Assembly (NCBI RefSeq): GCF_001292705.1
Contig: NZ_LGAK01000031.1
Location: forward strand, 1 to 60,855
Direction: 5' to 3'
DNA from: Marinagarivorans algicola
Lineage (GTDB): Bacteria > Pseudomonadota > Gammaproteobacteria > Pseudomonadales > Cellvibrionaceae
DNA length: 60,855 nt
Shown: piece by piece, positions 18,847 through 27,548 of the stretch
Layout of the letters: every line of letters starts with the position of its first letter
Position numbering within the stretch: the first letter of the stretch is position 1
Notes under the pieces: model-generated
What the model was told of the DNA's origin: nothing
The model's input: the letters and a program-made list of their open reading frames with translations, nothing else
Database searches by the model: none
Translations under genes and position numbers: made by a program

Positions 18847-18877
18847 CATTGTATTGGTGTAATTCATTGTATTGGTG
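18847..18877. repeat. 13-bp direct repeat, 18-bp period
   Basis: CATTGTATTGGTG occurs at 18847-18859 and again at 18865-18877, separated by five bases. It lies between pdxH and the ABC exporter gene. No function can be assigned. Confidence 0.8.
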
Positions 18878-19012
18878 GGTGTTGAGTACACTCATGTGTA
18901 TTAGGATTGATAGAATCTACTGCGGTGTCACCTGTTGCGTGATTTTATTGTAACGTTCTATTGTTATGCCATCGCTCGATGGTGATTTTTATTTTATTAG
19001 GTAAAACCCTGT

Positions 19013-20815
19013 ATGCGTCATATGCGCACTATGCCAGAGGATGATAATGTGCAGCCAAAGTGGCGTATTATGTCACGGATTATTCCTTATTTGGCAGAGT
19101 ATCAATATCGAGTATTGGCCGCGGTCATATTTTTAATCGCCGCTAAAATAGTTAATGTTGCTGTGCCTGTTGCATTAAAGCATGTCGTAGATGCGCTTGA
19201 TGCCGCTCAAGAAATACTGTTGTTAACCGTGCCCTTATGGTTGTTGCTTGGCTACGGCGCGTTGCGCTTTTTAACCACTTTTTTAGGTGAGTTACGAGAT
19301 GCTATTTTCGCACGAGTTGCTGAGCGTGCTATGCGGCGGGCGTCACTCGAGGTGTTTGAGCATTTACACACGCTGGATTTAAATTTTCACTTGTCGCGCA
19401 GAACTGGTGCATTGGCACGGGATATTGAGCGCGGTACGACAGGTATGAGTTTTTTACTGCGCTTTTTAGTGTTTAATATTGTGCCTACACTATTTGAAAT
19501 TACCTTAGTCGCGGCGGTTTTGTGGCAACAATTCAGTGTGCACTATGTGCTGGCAGTCATTGTCGCTATTACAGTTTATGTCGTTTTTTCGGTGTGGATG
19601 ACTGAGTGGCGCACGCGCTTTGTGCGTGAGGCGAATGAGCAGGATAACCTCTCAAACAGTCGTGCCATGGATAGCCTGTTGAACTTCGAAACGGTTAAGT
19701 ATTTTACTGCTGAGCGTAAAGAAGCAGCAGAATATGACTCGCACTTAGCGGCATGGGAGCGCTCACGACTTAAAAATCGCTTATCTCTGGCGGGCTTAAA
19801 TAGCGGTCAAGCGCTGATTATTGCGGTAGCGGTAACAAGCGTCATGATTATGGCGGCTAAGGAGGTTGTTGCTGGCACTATGACATTGGGCGACTTCGTC
19901 ATGGTGAATGCTTTTATGGTTCAGCTGTTTATACCGTTGAATTTTTTGGGTTTTGTGTACCGAGAAATACGCCAAGCTTTGATCAATATTGAAAAAATGT
20001 TGGATTTATTAAGTCAAAAAAAAGGTATTGAGGATGCCCCAGATGCGACGCCACTCAAAGTAGATAAAGGATGTATTCGCTTTGATAATGTGCACTTCCA
20101 CTATCACCCTAAAAGGCCTCTCTTAAAGGGTGCGAGCTTTGCGGTGAACGCAGGTCAAAAAATAGCGGTTGTGGGGAGTAGTGGTGCGGGTAAGTCCACA
20201 CTGGCAAAGTTGCTATTTCGTTTTTATGATGTTAAAGCGGGTCTCATTAGTATCGATGGGCAGGATATTCGCATGGTCACGCAAAACAGTTTGCGCCAAG
20301 CCATAGGTGTAGTACCGCAAGATACGGTGTTGTTTAATGAAACACTACATTACAATATTGCCTATGGTAACGCAGACGCTACCCAAGCCGATATTGACGA
20401 GGCTATTGAACTGGCGAATTTAACACATTTTATTGCTCGTTTGCCCGAAGGATTGAATACCCAAGTGGGTGAGCGTGGCCTTAAAGTGAGCGGCGGTGAA
20501 AAGCAGCGCATTGCTATTGCCCGAGTGCTACTGAAAAAACCGCATGTTCTCATTTTTGATGAAGCCACGAGTGCACTCGATTCTCACAGTGAAAACGCCA
20601 TTATGGAGGCGATTAATCGGGTTGCACAAGAGCGGACGACACTCATTATTGCCCATCGCTTATCAACTATTCGTGATGCTGATTGCATTGTAGTATTGGA
20701 TGATGGTCAAGTTGTGGAGCAAGGTGATCATAATTCGTTAATATCCAAAAATAAATATTATGCCGCCCTGTGGCGTGCTCAACAGTCTGCGAGCCCGCGC
20801 GACACTTTTACCTAA
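19013..20815 (+). CDS. Atm1-like ABC exporter (fused membrane and ATPase domains)
   Basis: This 600-residue half-transporter would form a homodimer in the inner membrane. Six membrane helices occupy roughly residues 30-320. The ATPase domain follows, with Walker A VGSSGAGKSTLAKLLFRFYD, Q-loop VVPQDTVLFN, signature VSGGEKQRIAIARVLLKKP, Walker B HVLIFDEATSALD and H-loop IIAHRLST. The N-terminal part (FETVKYFTAERKEAAEYD and the GQALIIAVAV helix) is typical of the Atm1/HMT1 group, which exports glutathione conjugates or heavy-metal thiol complexes. The exact substrate is not readable. It stands between pdxH and trmO without a clear operon link. Confidence 0.88.
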   Translation: MRHMRTMPEDDNVQPKWRIMSRIIPYLAEYQYRVLAAVIFLIAAKIVNVAVPVALKHVVDALDAAQEILLLTVPLWLLLGYGALRFLTTFLGELRDAIFARVAERAMRRASLEVFEHLHTLDLNFHLSRRTGALARDIERGTTGMSFLLRFLVFNIVPTLFEITLVAAVLWQQFSVHYVLAVIVAITVYVVFSVWMTEWRTRFVREANEQDNLSNSRAMDSLLNFETVKYFTAERKEAAEYDSHLAAWERSRLKNRLSLAGLNSGQALIIAVAVTSVMIMAAKEVVAGTMTLGDFVMVNAFMVQLFIPLNFLGFVYREIRQALINIEKMLDLLSQKKGIEDAPDATPLKVDKGCIRFDNVHFHYHPKRPLLKGASFAVNAGQKIAVVGSSGAGKSTLAKLLFRFYDVKAGLISIDGQDIRMVTQNSLRQAIGVVPQDTVLFNETLHYNIAYGNADATQADIDEAIELANLTHFIARLPEGLNTQVGERGLKVSGGEKQRIAIARVLLKKPHVLIFDEATSALDSHSENAIMEAINRVAQERTTLIIAHRLSTIRDADCIVVLDDGQVVEQGDHNSLISKNKYYAALWRAQQSASPRDTFT

Positions 20816-20893
20816 AGTATTCTTATTTGGGTGTGCTCGCCTGAAAAGTGTACGGTACCGGTATGAAATGTATACAAAAAAGGAAGTAGTTTA

Positions 20894-21616
20894 ATGCGTG
20901 AGACATTTACAGTAAGCCCAGTAGCCGTTGTGCATTCTTGCTTCAAAGAAAAATTTGGCATTCCACGTCAGCCGGGTTTAGCGCCAGAGGCAAAAGCGAT
21001 CATTGAATTACTCCCCCCTTTTAATGTGCCTGACGCAGTCGATGGCTTAGCATTGTGCAGTCACATCTGGGTGCATTTTTTATTCCACGGCAATCATCGT
21101 CAAAACTGGAAGCCTAAGGTCAAGCCTCCGCGTTTAGGTGGCAACAAGTCGATGGGGGTGTTTGCCACACGTTCACCGGTGCGTCCGAATCCAATAGGTT
21201 TATCGGTCGTAGCGCTAGAAAGAGTGCTGCTTGAATACCGTGGTCGTGATGGTGTGTTTTTAGCGATAGCGGCGCATGACTTATTGGATGGGACGCCGGT
21301 GATTGACATTAAGCCCTACCTACCTTATGCCGATGCTTTAGCGGATGCGCGTAATGATTTTGCACTAGCATCGCCTGAGTTACTCAATGTTAGTTTTGTG
21401 GATGAGGTTGAGCAGATACTGACCTCTTGGCCAGAGTTCAAGCGGCTTATCGGTCAGGTACTGAGTCAAGATCCGCGGCCTGCCTATCAAAAAGGCCGCA
21501 GCGAAGAGCGGGTGTATGGTATGCAACTTAGCCATTGGGATGTGAGATGGCGCTATTTACCTCATCGTAATGGTTTGCAGCGCATTTTAGTCACTGAGCT
21601 GATTGAGCGGGCTTGA
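20894..21616 (+). CDS. trmO: tRNA N6-methyltransferase TrmO (TsaA/YaeB)
   Basis: TrmO uses SAM to add a methyl group to N6-threonylcarbamoyladenosine at position 37 of some threonine tRNAs. The 240-residue protein has the beta-barrel TsaA domain motifs SCFKEKFGIPRQPGL, HIWVHFLFH, GVFATRSPVRPNPIGLS and HDLLDGTPVIDIKPYLPY, plus a C-terminal extension (residues about 150-240) as in the full-length bacterial form. The ATG has AGGAAG seven bases upstream. A possible terminator lies at 21771-21790. Confidence 0.93.
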   Translation: MRETFTVSPVAVVHSCFKEKFGIPRQPGLAPEAKAIIELLPPFNVPDAVDGLALCSHIWVHFLFHGNHRQNWKPKVKPPRLGGNKSMGVFATRSPVRPNPIGLSVVALERVLLEYRGRDGVFLAIAAHDLLDGTPVIDIKPYLPYADALADARNDFALASPELLNVSFVDEVEQILTSWPEFKRLIGQVLSQDPRPAYQKGRSEERVYGMQLSHWDVRWRYLPHRNGLQRILVTELIERA

Positions 21617-21770
21617 GTGCTTTGTGTCGAAAGTGATGGTGGCTGTGCCATTATTTTGCGTGTTTAGCTTGCGCTCATAACGCGGACTAAATAAGATGCT
21701 GTAGTGATTATTCAATGGACGCATATGCGGTTTAAGTCGCTTATTTTTTCTTGTCTTCTTTGTGTGATAC

Positions 21771-21790
21771 ACTCGGTGATGCCGAGTTTT
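21771..21790 (+). terminator. Probable intrinsic terminator after trmO
   Basis: ACTCGG at 21771-21776 pairs with CCGAGT at 21782-21787 and runs into TTTT. It lies 155 bp past the trmO stop and about 110 bp before the next gene, on the plus strand. Confidence 0.55.
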
Positions 21791-21897
21791 ATTGTTAACG
21801 AGTTATTCGTGTGGATATTTAAATAACAGTTACAAATATCGTCACTATTTTATATGTTGCGGGCCGATGACGGCTTGGCCATCAACTTTGGTTATTC

Positions 21898-23964
21898 ATG
21901 TTAAAAATTGAGACAAACACAAAAATTGTGTTGGTGTTATTGTGCGTATCAGCATTGAGCATTGTATTGCATCGTGCGGGCGCTTTTAAAACATATTTTG
22001 ATTTGTTAGATGCCCGCCATGGTTTTAATCCTGTGCCTAATAGTTTGACGCAAATAGATGCATTACCAAATGCTCGTGTTGATTACTCTGACGGCTTATT
22101 GCACATGGAGTGTACAGTAGTTGACTTGGAATTTTACCGTTACTGCGGCGTTTCAATAAAACTAAACGAAGATCCAACGCAGGGTTTCGATTTTAGTCAG
22201 TATCGTAATATTTTATTGGATGTCGAGTATAGACATCCTGATTCAGGCAAGCCGTCATTATATCGCCCAATCCAAATGCTATTTCGCAATTATAATGTAC
22301 GCTATGCGACGGTTGATAATAATGCATCGCTAAAATACAACTCCATACAACTAGTACCTACACCTCAATTGTTGCAAAAACCTATTCCTATTGAATCCTT
22401 TCAAGTATCTACATGGTGGATCAATGAATATGAAATTCCTTACGTTGATGCGCAGCCTGATTTAACAAATGTCTCGTTAGTTGAAATTGAGACTTCGGGT
22501 GTTACCAAGGTGGGACGCTATCAAATCACTGTTAAAAAAATGGTCTTACAAGGCAATTTGTTTTCTGAATATAACCTTATTAAAGCATTGCTTTTGATGT
22601 GGTTGCTGGCAACGTTGTTTATGGTTAATCGTCAGCATCAAATTTTAAAAATCATGTCCAATCGCGATCCATTAACGAAGGTAATGAATCGACGTGGGTT
22701 ATCTCAGTGGCTAGGCAGGCATTTTGAAGGCGGCCCTAGGTTGTGTAATATTGTGATGTATTACATTGATATTGATGACTTTAAAAAAATTAATGATAGC
22801 TATGGTCACGTAGTGGGTGATCGCTTGCTGTGTGAATTTTGCTCGGTTATCGAAACTGAGCTGCATAAGTTGAATATCAATGAAGTAGCTGGTGACTATT
22901 TACTGGCGAGGTTATCGGGCGATGAATTCTCATTGGTGTTTGAGGGTTTAGGTGATGAGTATATCGAGCTGATTGCTAATAAATTATTAGAGCGTTTTAC
23001 CGATGTCATACTTGTTGGTGGGCTTGAAATTAAAATTAATGCCAGCGTGGGAATTGCTAAGGCGTCGGATGAAACAAATAGCTCTGCGGTATTAATGGGG
23101 AATGCCGATGCCGCCATGTACCATTCTAAAAAAAGCGGTAAAAATCAATACAAAGTCTTTGATAAAGATGTTTTTGAGGATATTGTATTTAGAAAGAATA
23201 TCGCCAGTGCATTGCGTGAATCTATTAGTCGCGACCTATTTTCTATCGTTTTGATGCCGATATACAGTAGCGAGGGTTTGACTATACGCGGTGGAGAGGT
23301 TCTTATTCGTTGTCAAGAGCCTTCGCTCAAGCGTGTAGGGCCGGATGTTTTTATTCCTATTGCCGAAGAGTATGGCTTGATTCGCGATATTGATGCTTGG
23401 GTGATTGAGGCAACCTTTCAAAAAATTGATACTCATCGTGAATTATACGGCACGCGACAGTTACTTTTTTGCATTAATATCTCTGCTTTGGAGTTGGTGA
23501 ATAGGGGTTTCCCGCAGCACTTGAAGCGCTTGTTGTACAAATATAAAATTAACCCGCACTGGATTGAGCTTGAATTAACAGAAACTAGTTTGATTGATGT
23601 TGATGAGCAAAGTATTCAATTACTGCATGAAATTAGAGAGTTAGGTGTGCGCTTATCACTCGATGATTTCGGTACTGGCTATACAGCGTTTAATCAATTA
23701 TTAAATTACCCTGTCAGTTGTCTGAAAATCGACCGATCTTTTGTGGCGAGCTTATCGGATTTACCCTGCTCGGATTCGACAATGGTTGATGTTATATTGG
23801 GCATTGCTGAATCCTATGAGCTAAATGTGATTGCCGAGGGCGTGGAAAGTCAAGCGCAACTTGAATATTTGCAAAGTAGACAGTGCGAATATGTGCAAGG
23901 GTACTTTTTATCTAAGCCCATTGACTGGGAGAGCTTTGATGCTCTTTTGCTGGGCAACCAGTAG
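21898..23964 (+). CDS. Membrane GGDEF-EAL protein with periplasmic sensor domain
   Basis: This 688-residue protein would make and/or break cyclic di-GMP. An N-terminal membrane helix (IVLVLLCVSALSIVL), a periplasmic region of about 190 residues and a second helix (LIKALLLMWLLATLFMV) place a sensor outside the inner membrane. The GGDEF domain has RLSGDEF in place of RxGGDEF. The serine variant occurs in active cyclases, but activity is uncertain. The EAL domain has EVL instead of EAL, keeping the metal-binding glutamate. Other sites are intact: NISALE, ELTETS, LDDFGTGYTAF, LKIDRSFV, IAEGVES and QGYFLSKP. A phosphodiesterase role is therefore likely. It probably tunes motility, given the nearby flagellar genes, but that link is inferred. 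Confidence 0.9.
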   Translation: MLKIETNTKIVLVLLCVSALSIVLHRAGAFKTYFDLLDARHGFNPVPNSLTQIDALPNARVDYSDGLLHMECTVVDLEFYRYCGVSIKLNEDPTQGFDFSQYRNILLDVEYRHPDSGKPSLYRPIQMLFRNYNVRYATVDNNASLKYNSIQLVPTPQLLQKPIPIESFQVSTWWINEYEIPYVDAQPDLTNVSLVEIETSGVTKVGRYQITVKKMVLQGNLFSEYNLIKALLLMWLLATLFMVNRQHQILKIMSNRDPLTKVMNRRGLSQWLGRHFEGGPRLCNIVMYYIDIDDFKKINDSYGHVVGDRLLCEFCSVIETELHKLNINEVAGDYLLARLSGDEFSLVFEGLGDEYIELIANKLLERFTDVILVGGLEIKINASVGIAKASDETNSSAVLMGNADAAMYHSKKSGKNQYKVFDKDVFEDIVFRKNIASALRESISRDLFSIVLMPIYSSEGLTIRGGEVLIRCQEPSLKRVGPDVFIPIAEEYGLIRDIDAWVIEATFQKIDTHRELYGTRQLLFCINISALELVNRGFPQHLKRLLYKYKINPHWIELELTETSLIDVDEQSIQLLHEIRELGVRLSLDDFGTGYTAFNQLLNYPVSCLKIDRSFVASLSDLPCSDSTMVDVILGIAESYELNVIAEGVESQAQLEYLQSRQCEYVQGYFLSKPIDWESFDALLLGNQ

Positions 23965-24054
23965 AGACTCATGAGTGCTAGTAGAAACTAACACTGATTC
24001 GTGCGCCCATTGCGGTGTCTTGAAAGTAGTATTTGAATAACATTGAGTAGATTT

Positions 24055-24897
24055 ATGTTGAGTTACCGGCACGCTTACCATGCAGGCAATAGTGCAGATG
24101 TGCTAAAACATTTTGTTATAGAGCGCATCTTGGATTATTTGGTAAAAAAGCCTAAGCCTTGTTTATATATCGATACACATGCTGGGGCTGGGCGGTATGC
24201 GCTGGGTGCTGCCATTGCGAATAAAACAGCGGAATACCAAAGCGGCATTGCCCAGCTATTAAGAGCAGATAGCCCTCCTGAAGTCATGCAGCAATATCTA
24301 CAGGTCGTCAAAGCCTGCACTGCGCAAACCGGTGAGTGGGTATACCCCGGATCGCCGTGGGTGGCGGCCCATTGCCTGCGTGCCAATGATCGCCTAGCCT
24401 TGTGTGAGCTGCATCCGCAAGATGCCCCCCTATTGATTGAAAATTTTAAGCGTGATCGCCGAGTTAAGGTGTATTGCGAAGATGGCTTTACGAAAAGTTT
24501 GGCTTTGCTGCCACCGGCACAGCGGCGCGGTTTAACGGTGATTGACCCATCTTACGAGATAAAGGCCGATTATGATAATGTTGTGGAGCACATTAAAGCA
24601 CTGCATAGGCGTTTTGCCACGGGCGTGTATGCGTTGTGGTATCCCGTGGTCGAAGCGGCGCGGATCACTCGGTTAGAGTCGCGCTTTAAACAAGCAGGGT
24701 TTCAAAATACGCAGCTCTTTGAGTTGCAAACTTATGCAGGCGATAAGCCAGGCATGTACGCCTCAGGCATGATTGTGGTTAATGCACCTTGGACCTTGAA
24801 AGCTGATGTCACGTTAGCACTGCCGTGGTTGACTCAAGTGCTGGGACAAGATAGTCATGCAACTTACCGCGCTGTGACCTTATGTGGCGAGTCTTGA
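24055..24897 (+). CDS. rlmJ: 23S rRNA adenine-2030 N6-methyltransferase RlmJ
   Basis: RlmJ methylates A2030 of 23S rRNA. The characteristic N-terminus MLSYRHAYHAGNSADVLKH fixes the ATG at 24055; a TTG four codons upstream is in frame but not needed. The protein has 280 residues, the usual length. SAM-site features are IDTHAGAGRY, and the catalytic motif is IDPSYEIKADY, where most family members have DPPYE, so the second proline is replaced by serine. The family motif FELQTYAGDKPGMYASGMIVVNAPW is conserved. It converges with flgN, with only 18 bp between the two stop codons. Confidence 0.94.
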   Translation: MLSYRHAYHAGNSADVLKHFVIERILDYLVKKPKPCLYIDTHAGAGRYALGAAIANKTAEYQSGIAQLLRADSPPEVMQQYLQVVKACTAQTGEWVYPGSPWVAAHCLRANDRLALCELHPQDAPLLIENFKRDRRVKVYCEDGFTKSLALLPPAQRRGLTVIDPSYEIKADYDNVVEHIKALHRRFATGVYALWYPVVEAARITRLESRFKQAGFQNTQLFELQTYAGDKPGMYASGMIVVNAPWTLKADVTLALPWLTQVLGQDSHATYRAVTLCGES

Positions 24898-24914
24898 AGG
24901 CGCGAGCATGTACG

Positions 24915-25409
24915 CTAAGCCTGCCCGAGCGTATTACCCTGTGTTCGATGGCCCTTAGTACCTTTGCCGTCGTAAAGGTGAGAGGTATTGTGTTGCCCCC
25001 TGAGGATATTGAGCAATCGCTCATTCGTAACTTGGCTGCGAGCCATTGTTTTACCGTTAATATCATTAGCCGCTTTACACTGCTGAAACAGCGATTGTAG
25101 ATGTTCCCACTGTACTTGCAGGCCCGCTTCGCTTGCAAGCTCGCTAAAGGAGTTGATCATCGCTTCTTGTGAGTCTTGCGCACTATTTTTGTAGTGATTG
25201 ATCCATTGAGTACGAATGATCGCACTTTGGTTAAGTTGGCTCAAAAGTGCCGACTTTTCATTGATGATGCGCTCGAGCGAGTCTGTATCCCTTGCGAGCA
25301 GCGCAGTATGCTCATGCTCCAGCAGTGAAATGAGTTGATTGCAAGCGTTAATATCGCGGTTAATACTTTTGAGTAAGCGCTCAGCATTTAAAGGGTTTGA
25401 AGCGTTCAT
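24915..25409 (-). CDS. flgN: Flagellar export chaperone FlgN
   Basis: FlgN is the small cytosolic chaperone for the hook-filament junction proteins FlgK and FlgL. This 164-residue helical protein has the family features LLKSINRDINACNQLISLLEHEHTALLARDTDSLERIINEKSALL at the N-terminus and a helical C-terminal half ending in a disordered, glycine-rich tail. The ATG at 25409 is chosen; the frame extends five codons further. It is the last gene of the minus-strand flgA-flgM-flgN group. It is separated from flgM by about 300 bp, more than the few bases usual between these two genes. Confidence 0.85.
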   Translation of the reverse strand: MNASNPLNAERLLKSINRDINACNQLISLLEHEHTALLARDTDSLERIINEKSALLSQLNQSAIIRTQWINHYKNSAQDSQEAMINSFSELASEAGLQVQWEHLQSLFQQCKAANDINGKTMARSQVTNERLLNILRGQHNTSHLYDGKGTKGHRTQGNTLGQA

Positions 25410-25716
25410 GGCTTGTCTCGTCAATGGTGTGTCCCGTCAATTTATAGTGATTAAGGGCTGCAACATACGAATAACAAGCAAAAAAAATGCCGCTATTTTG
25501 TGTCTTTGAATACCTATAAGTTAACGGTGGCGGTTAGCTGCGTGAAAACCGGTTGTATACGATGCAGTGATAGCCTGCTTAATGACGCCGAATACACATG
25601 TAGGGTTATACCATGTGCAGCTGTATGTTGTGTCTGGGGTATGCGATGGATGCTAGTGACGTGATAATAGCATGTGTTTTTCTTTGAGGTAACACAGCCT
25701 GAGCGTCGCAAGGCCG
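25410..25716. other. Non-coding gap between flgM and flgN
   Basis: About 307 bp separate two genes that are normally almost adjacent. No credible gene, repeat or terminator was found in it. A promoter for flgN may lie here. A small RNA is possible, but nothing supports it directly. Confidence 0.4.
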
Positions 25717-26025
25717 CTAAAAGTCGCTCAACATTTTATCGGCAATATGATGAGGGTTGGGCTGGTAGTCGCCACTGTTAATAGCGTGCTTGATGGCATC
25801 AACCTTTGAACGGTCAATGTCGGGGGCCTGCGCAATATTATTTTCTAATTGGCTCATGGCTTTTGCTGCACCACTGAGCGATACACTGTCACTGGGGGTT
25901 ATATTACGGCCTGGTGCAGTGCTATTGTGTGCGTCTTGTGACGGTGAGATGCCTTTGCCGCTAGCGTGTGTTGATACGTTCAAGCGGTTTTTGCCGACGC
26001 CACCGGCGTTGGTATCAATAACCAT
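25717..26025 (-). CDS. flgM: Anti-sigma-28 factor FlgM
   Basis: FlgM binds and blocks the flagellar sigma factor FliA until the hook-basal body is complete, then is exported. The 102-residue protein has an unfolded, polar N-terminal half and a C-terminal FliA-binding region with SDSVSLSGAAKAMSQLE and the motif DRSKVDAIKHAINSGDYQPNPHHIADKML, which is diagnostic. The ATG has AGGA five bases upstream. A near-consensus FliA promoter lies at 26080-26106, which would give the usual feedback loop in which FliA drives its own inhibitor. Confidence 0.93.
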   Translation of the reverse strand: MVIDTNAGGVGKNRLNVSTHASGKGISPSQDAHNSTAPGRNITPSDSVSLSGAAKAMSQLENNIAQAPDIDRSKVDAIKHAINSGDYQPNPHHIADKMLSDF

Positions 26026-26383
26026 GATATTCCTGCCTCTAATGCGTGATACTGTGAGTTGTTAGTCTGCTTAAACCGTTTAACGCCCGGTGCGCTAAAA
26101 ACTTTAGCTTTTTTATTCGTCACTATTCAGAGATACCGAAATTGAGCACTGGTGACGCATTGTCTGGGCCGTTCAAGCCATCCATGGGCGCTATATAAGC
26201 GCTTCCGGCACTTAAATGCGCAGAACATAATCCATCAGAATCTTATTAGCTGACCAATATTTCTGGGTTAGGTACTCATGGAGTGTTTTTTGGGTACTTA
26301 AGCGTGTATTTCTTGCCCTCACTCTATGGGCTTCCGTTAGGCGATGTGTTTCAGTATGAATCACCGAGGTTACTCTTGCTATT
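26026..26383. other. Non-coding stretch between flgA and flgM
   Basis: About 360 bp between the flgA stop and the flgM start. It contains the FliA promoter described separately, close to flgM. Nothing else is recognised. It shows that flgM can be transcribed independently of flgA. Confidence 0.5.
26080..26106 (-). promoter_or_regulatory. FliA (sigma-28) promoter for flgM
   Basis: On the minus strand the sequence reads TAAAGTTT (26106-26099), an 11-nt spacer, then GGCGTTAA (26087-26080). The -35 box is a perfect match to the sigma-28 consensus TAAAGTTT, the spacing is exact, and the -10 box matches GCCGATAA at six of eight positions. It lies about 55 bp upstream of the flgM ATG. Confidence 0.8.
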
Positions 26384-27151
26384 TTATAAGCGGGAGGTTA
26401 CTCGACCAGGTGCAATAACAAAAGCGTCAATAATACGTTTTGATTGGGTATTTTTGACGCGTATTTGCTCGCCTTCTTTGCCCTTCGATAGGGCGATCAC
26501 CGTTGCCGCCACCGCCAAGCCTTGTGTACCGGACTCTAGTGTGAGCTTATCACCACGCTTAATTACAATGGGCTTGCTGATATGTGAAAGCCGGATGACA
26601 CTACCAGCGGCAATATTGCGTGTTACGGTGTTGCCGATTAAGGGGGCTGCTGTTTTTGCGAGTCCAAATCCGAAGTTGCCGGTATTACGCTCTTGCGTGG
26701 CGATATCGTTAACGCTGAGTATCTCGCCTTTATAAATATCACGGGTTGTTGTTGCGACTGTTTGATAAATATCAATTTTGGCAGGGACAAAAATACTCCA
26801 AGGCGATTGGCCGTTGCAGCTGATTCTTACAGTCATGTTACGCGTTCGCTTTTTGCTGCCATTAATTTTCATGGTCGATGGGATGTCGCATTTTGCTAGT
26901 TTTAGGCGCGGGTCTAATTTTGCAACGGACACTTCAATGCGCGCCTGTTTGATGGTGTCGTGCAAGTGTTGTTTCAGCATGTGTGCGACTTTATTTCTGA
27001 TTTGCTCGATATTCTCGAGTGATGACTCTGTGCTGTCGGCATAAGCGGCTGGCATCAGCAAGAAGAAGTGGGTGAATAATATGCCCGCAATATAGCGCAC
27101 GAGCGTTTTTTGCAGTGAATCAATGGTAAGAGTCAATATCAAGTGTGGCAT
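26384..27151 (-). CDS. flgA: Flagellar P-ring assembly chaperone FlgA
   Basis: FlgA is the periplasmic chaperone needed to assemble the flagellar P-ring from FlgI. The 255-residue protein has an N-terminal hydrophobic export region (GILFTHFFLLMPAAYA), though preceded by about 20 residues, so the signal peptide is long. The C-terminal SAF-type domain is recognised by DIYKGEILSVNDIATQERNTGN, NTVTRNIAAGSVIRLSHISKP and the ending GLAVAATVIALSKGKEGEQIRVKNTQSKRIIDAFV. GGAG lies seven bases before the ATG. It is divergent from cheV, about 400 bp apart, as in pseudomonads. Confidence 0.93.
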   Translation of the reverse strand: MPHLILTLTIDSLQKTLVRYIAGILFTHFFLLMPAAYADSTESSLENIEQIRNKVAHMLKQHLHDTIKQARIEVSVAKLDPRLKLAKCDIPSTMKINGSKKRTRNMTVRISCNGQSPWSIFVPAKIDIYQTVATTTRDIYKGEILSVNDIATQERNTGNFGFGLAKTAAPLIGNTVTRNIAAGSVIRLSHISKPIVIKRGDKLTLESGTQGLAVAATVIALSKGKEGEQIRVKNTQSKRIIDAFVIAPGRVTSRL

Positions 27152-27548
27152 AGCGTCACTCCGTTAAGTAATGGCTGTCAATAGTCTGACGATATAGCGG
27201 GGTTGTGGGTAGTTATCAGCTTTATTGCAATAGTTAAGCCTATGCTGTGGCGTATGAGTGCGATGTATTTTTAGGTTTTCTTTTTAATAGTGTAGTCATT
27301 GCTATTCACGTCGTTATTAATGAAAAATACTAACGTTTTTTTATGACACTCGATCTTTGCAAGGTATTATTTTTTAATAAATGGTCGTGACTTTGACGTC
27401 GTTCATGTTTTTGGTCGTGCAGTAGTGCGTAATAAGAAATTTAAGGCTTTTTGCGGCATGTTTTTTAACCAAAAGTATTCAGTAGTGACTAAAGTTAATA
27501 AAGGTATGAGCGCTTTAGATCGCTGTTGAGGCAAAGTAGGAGAAGTGT
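27152..27548. other. Divergent promoter region of flgA and cheV
   Basis: About 400 AT-rich bases between the divergent flgA and cheV genes. A partial FliA-like -35 (TAAAGTTA at 27490) has no matching -10, and I found no convincing sigma-54 site. The promoters for both genes must lie here, but I cannot place them. Confidence 0.5.

Noticed and set aside
27490-27516. FliA-like TAAAGTTA before cheV
   Set aside because: The -10 position reads AGCGCTTT, which does not match the consensus.
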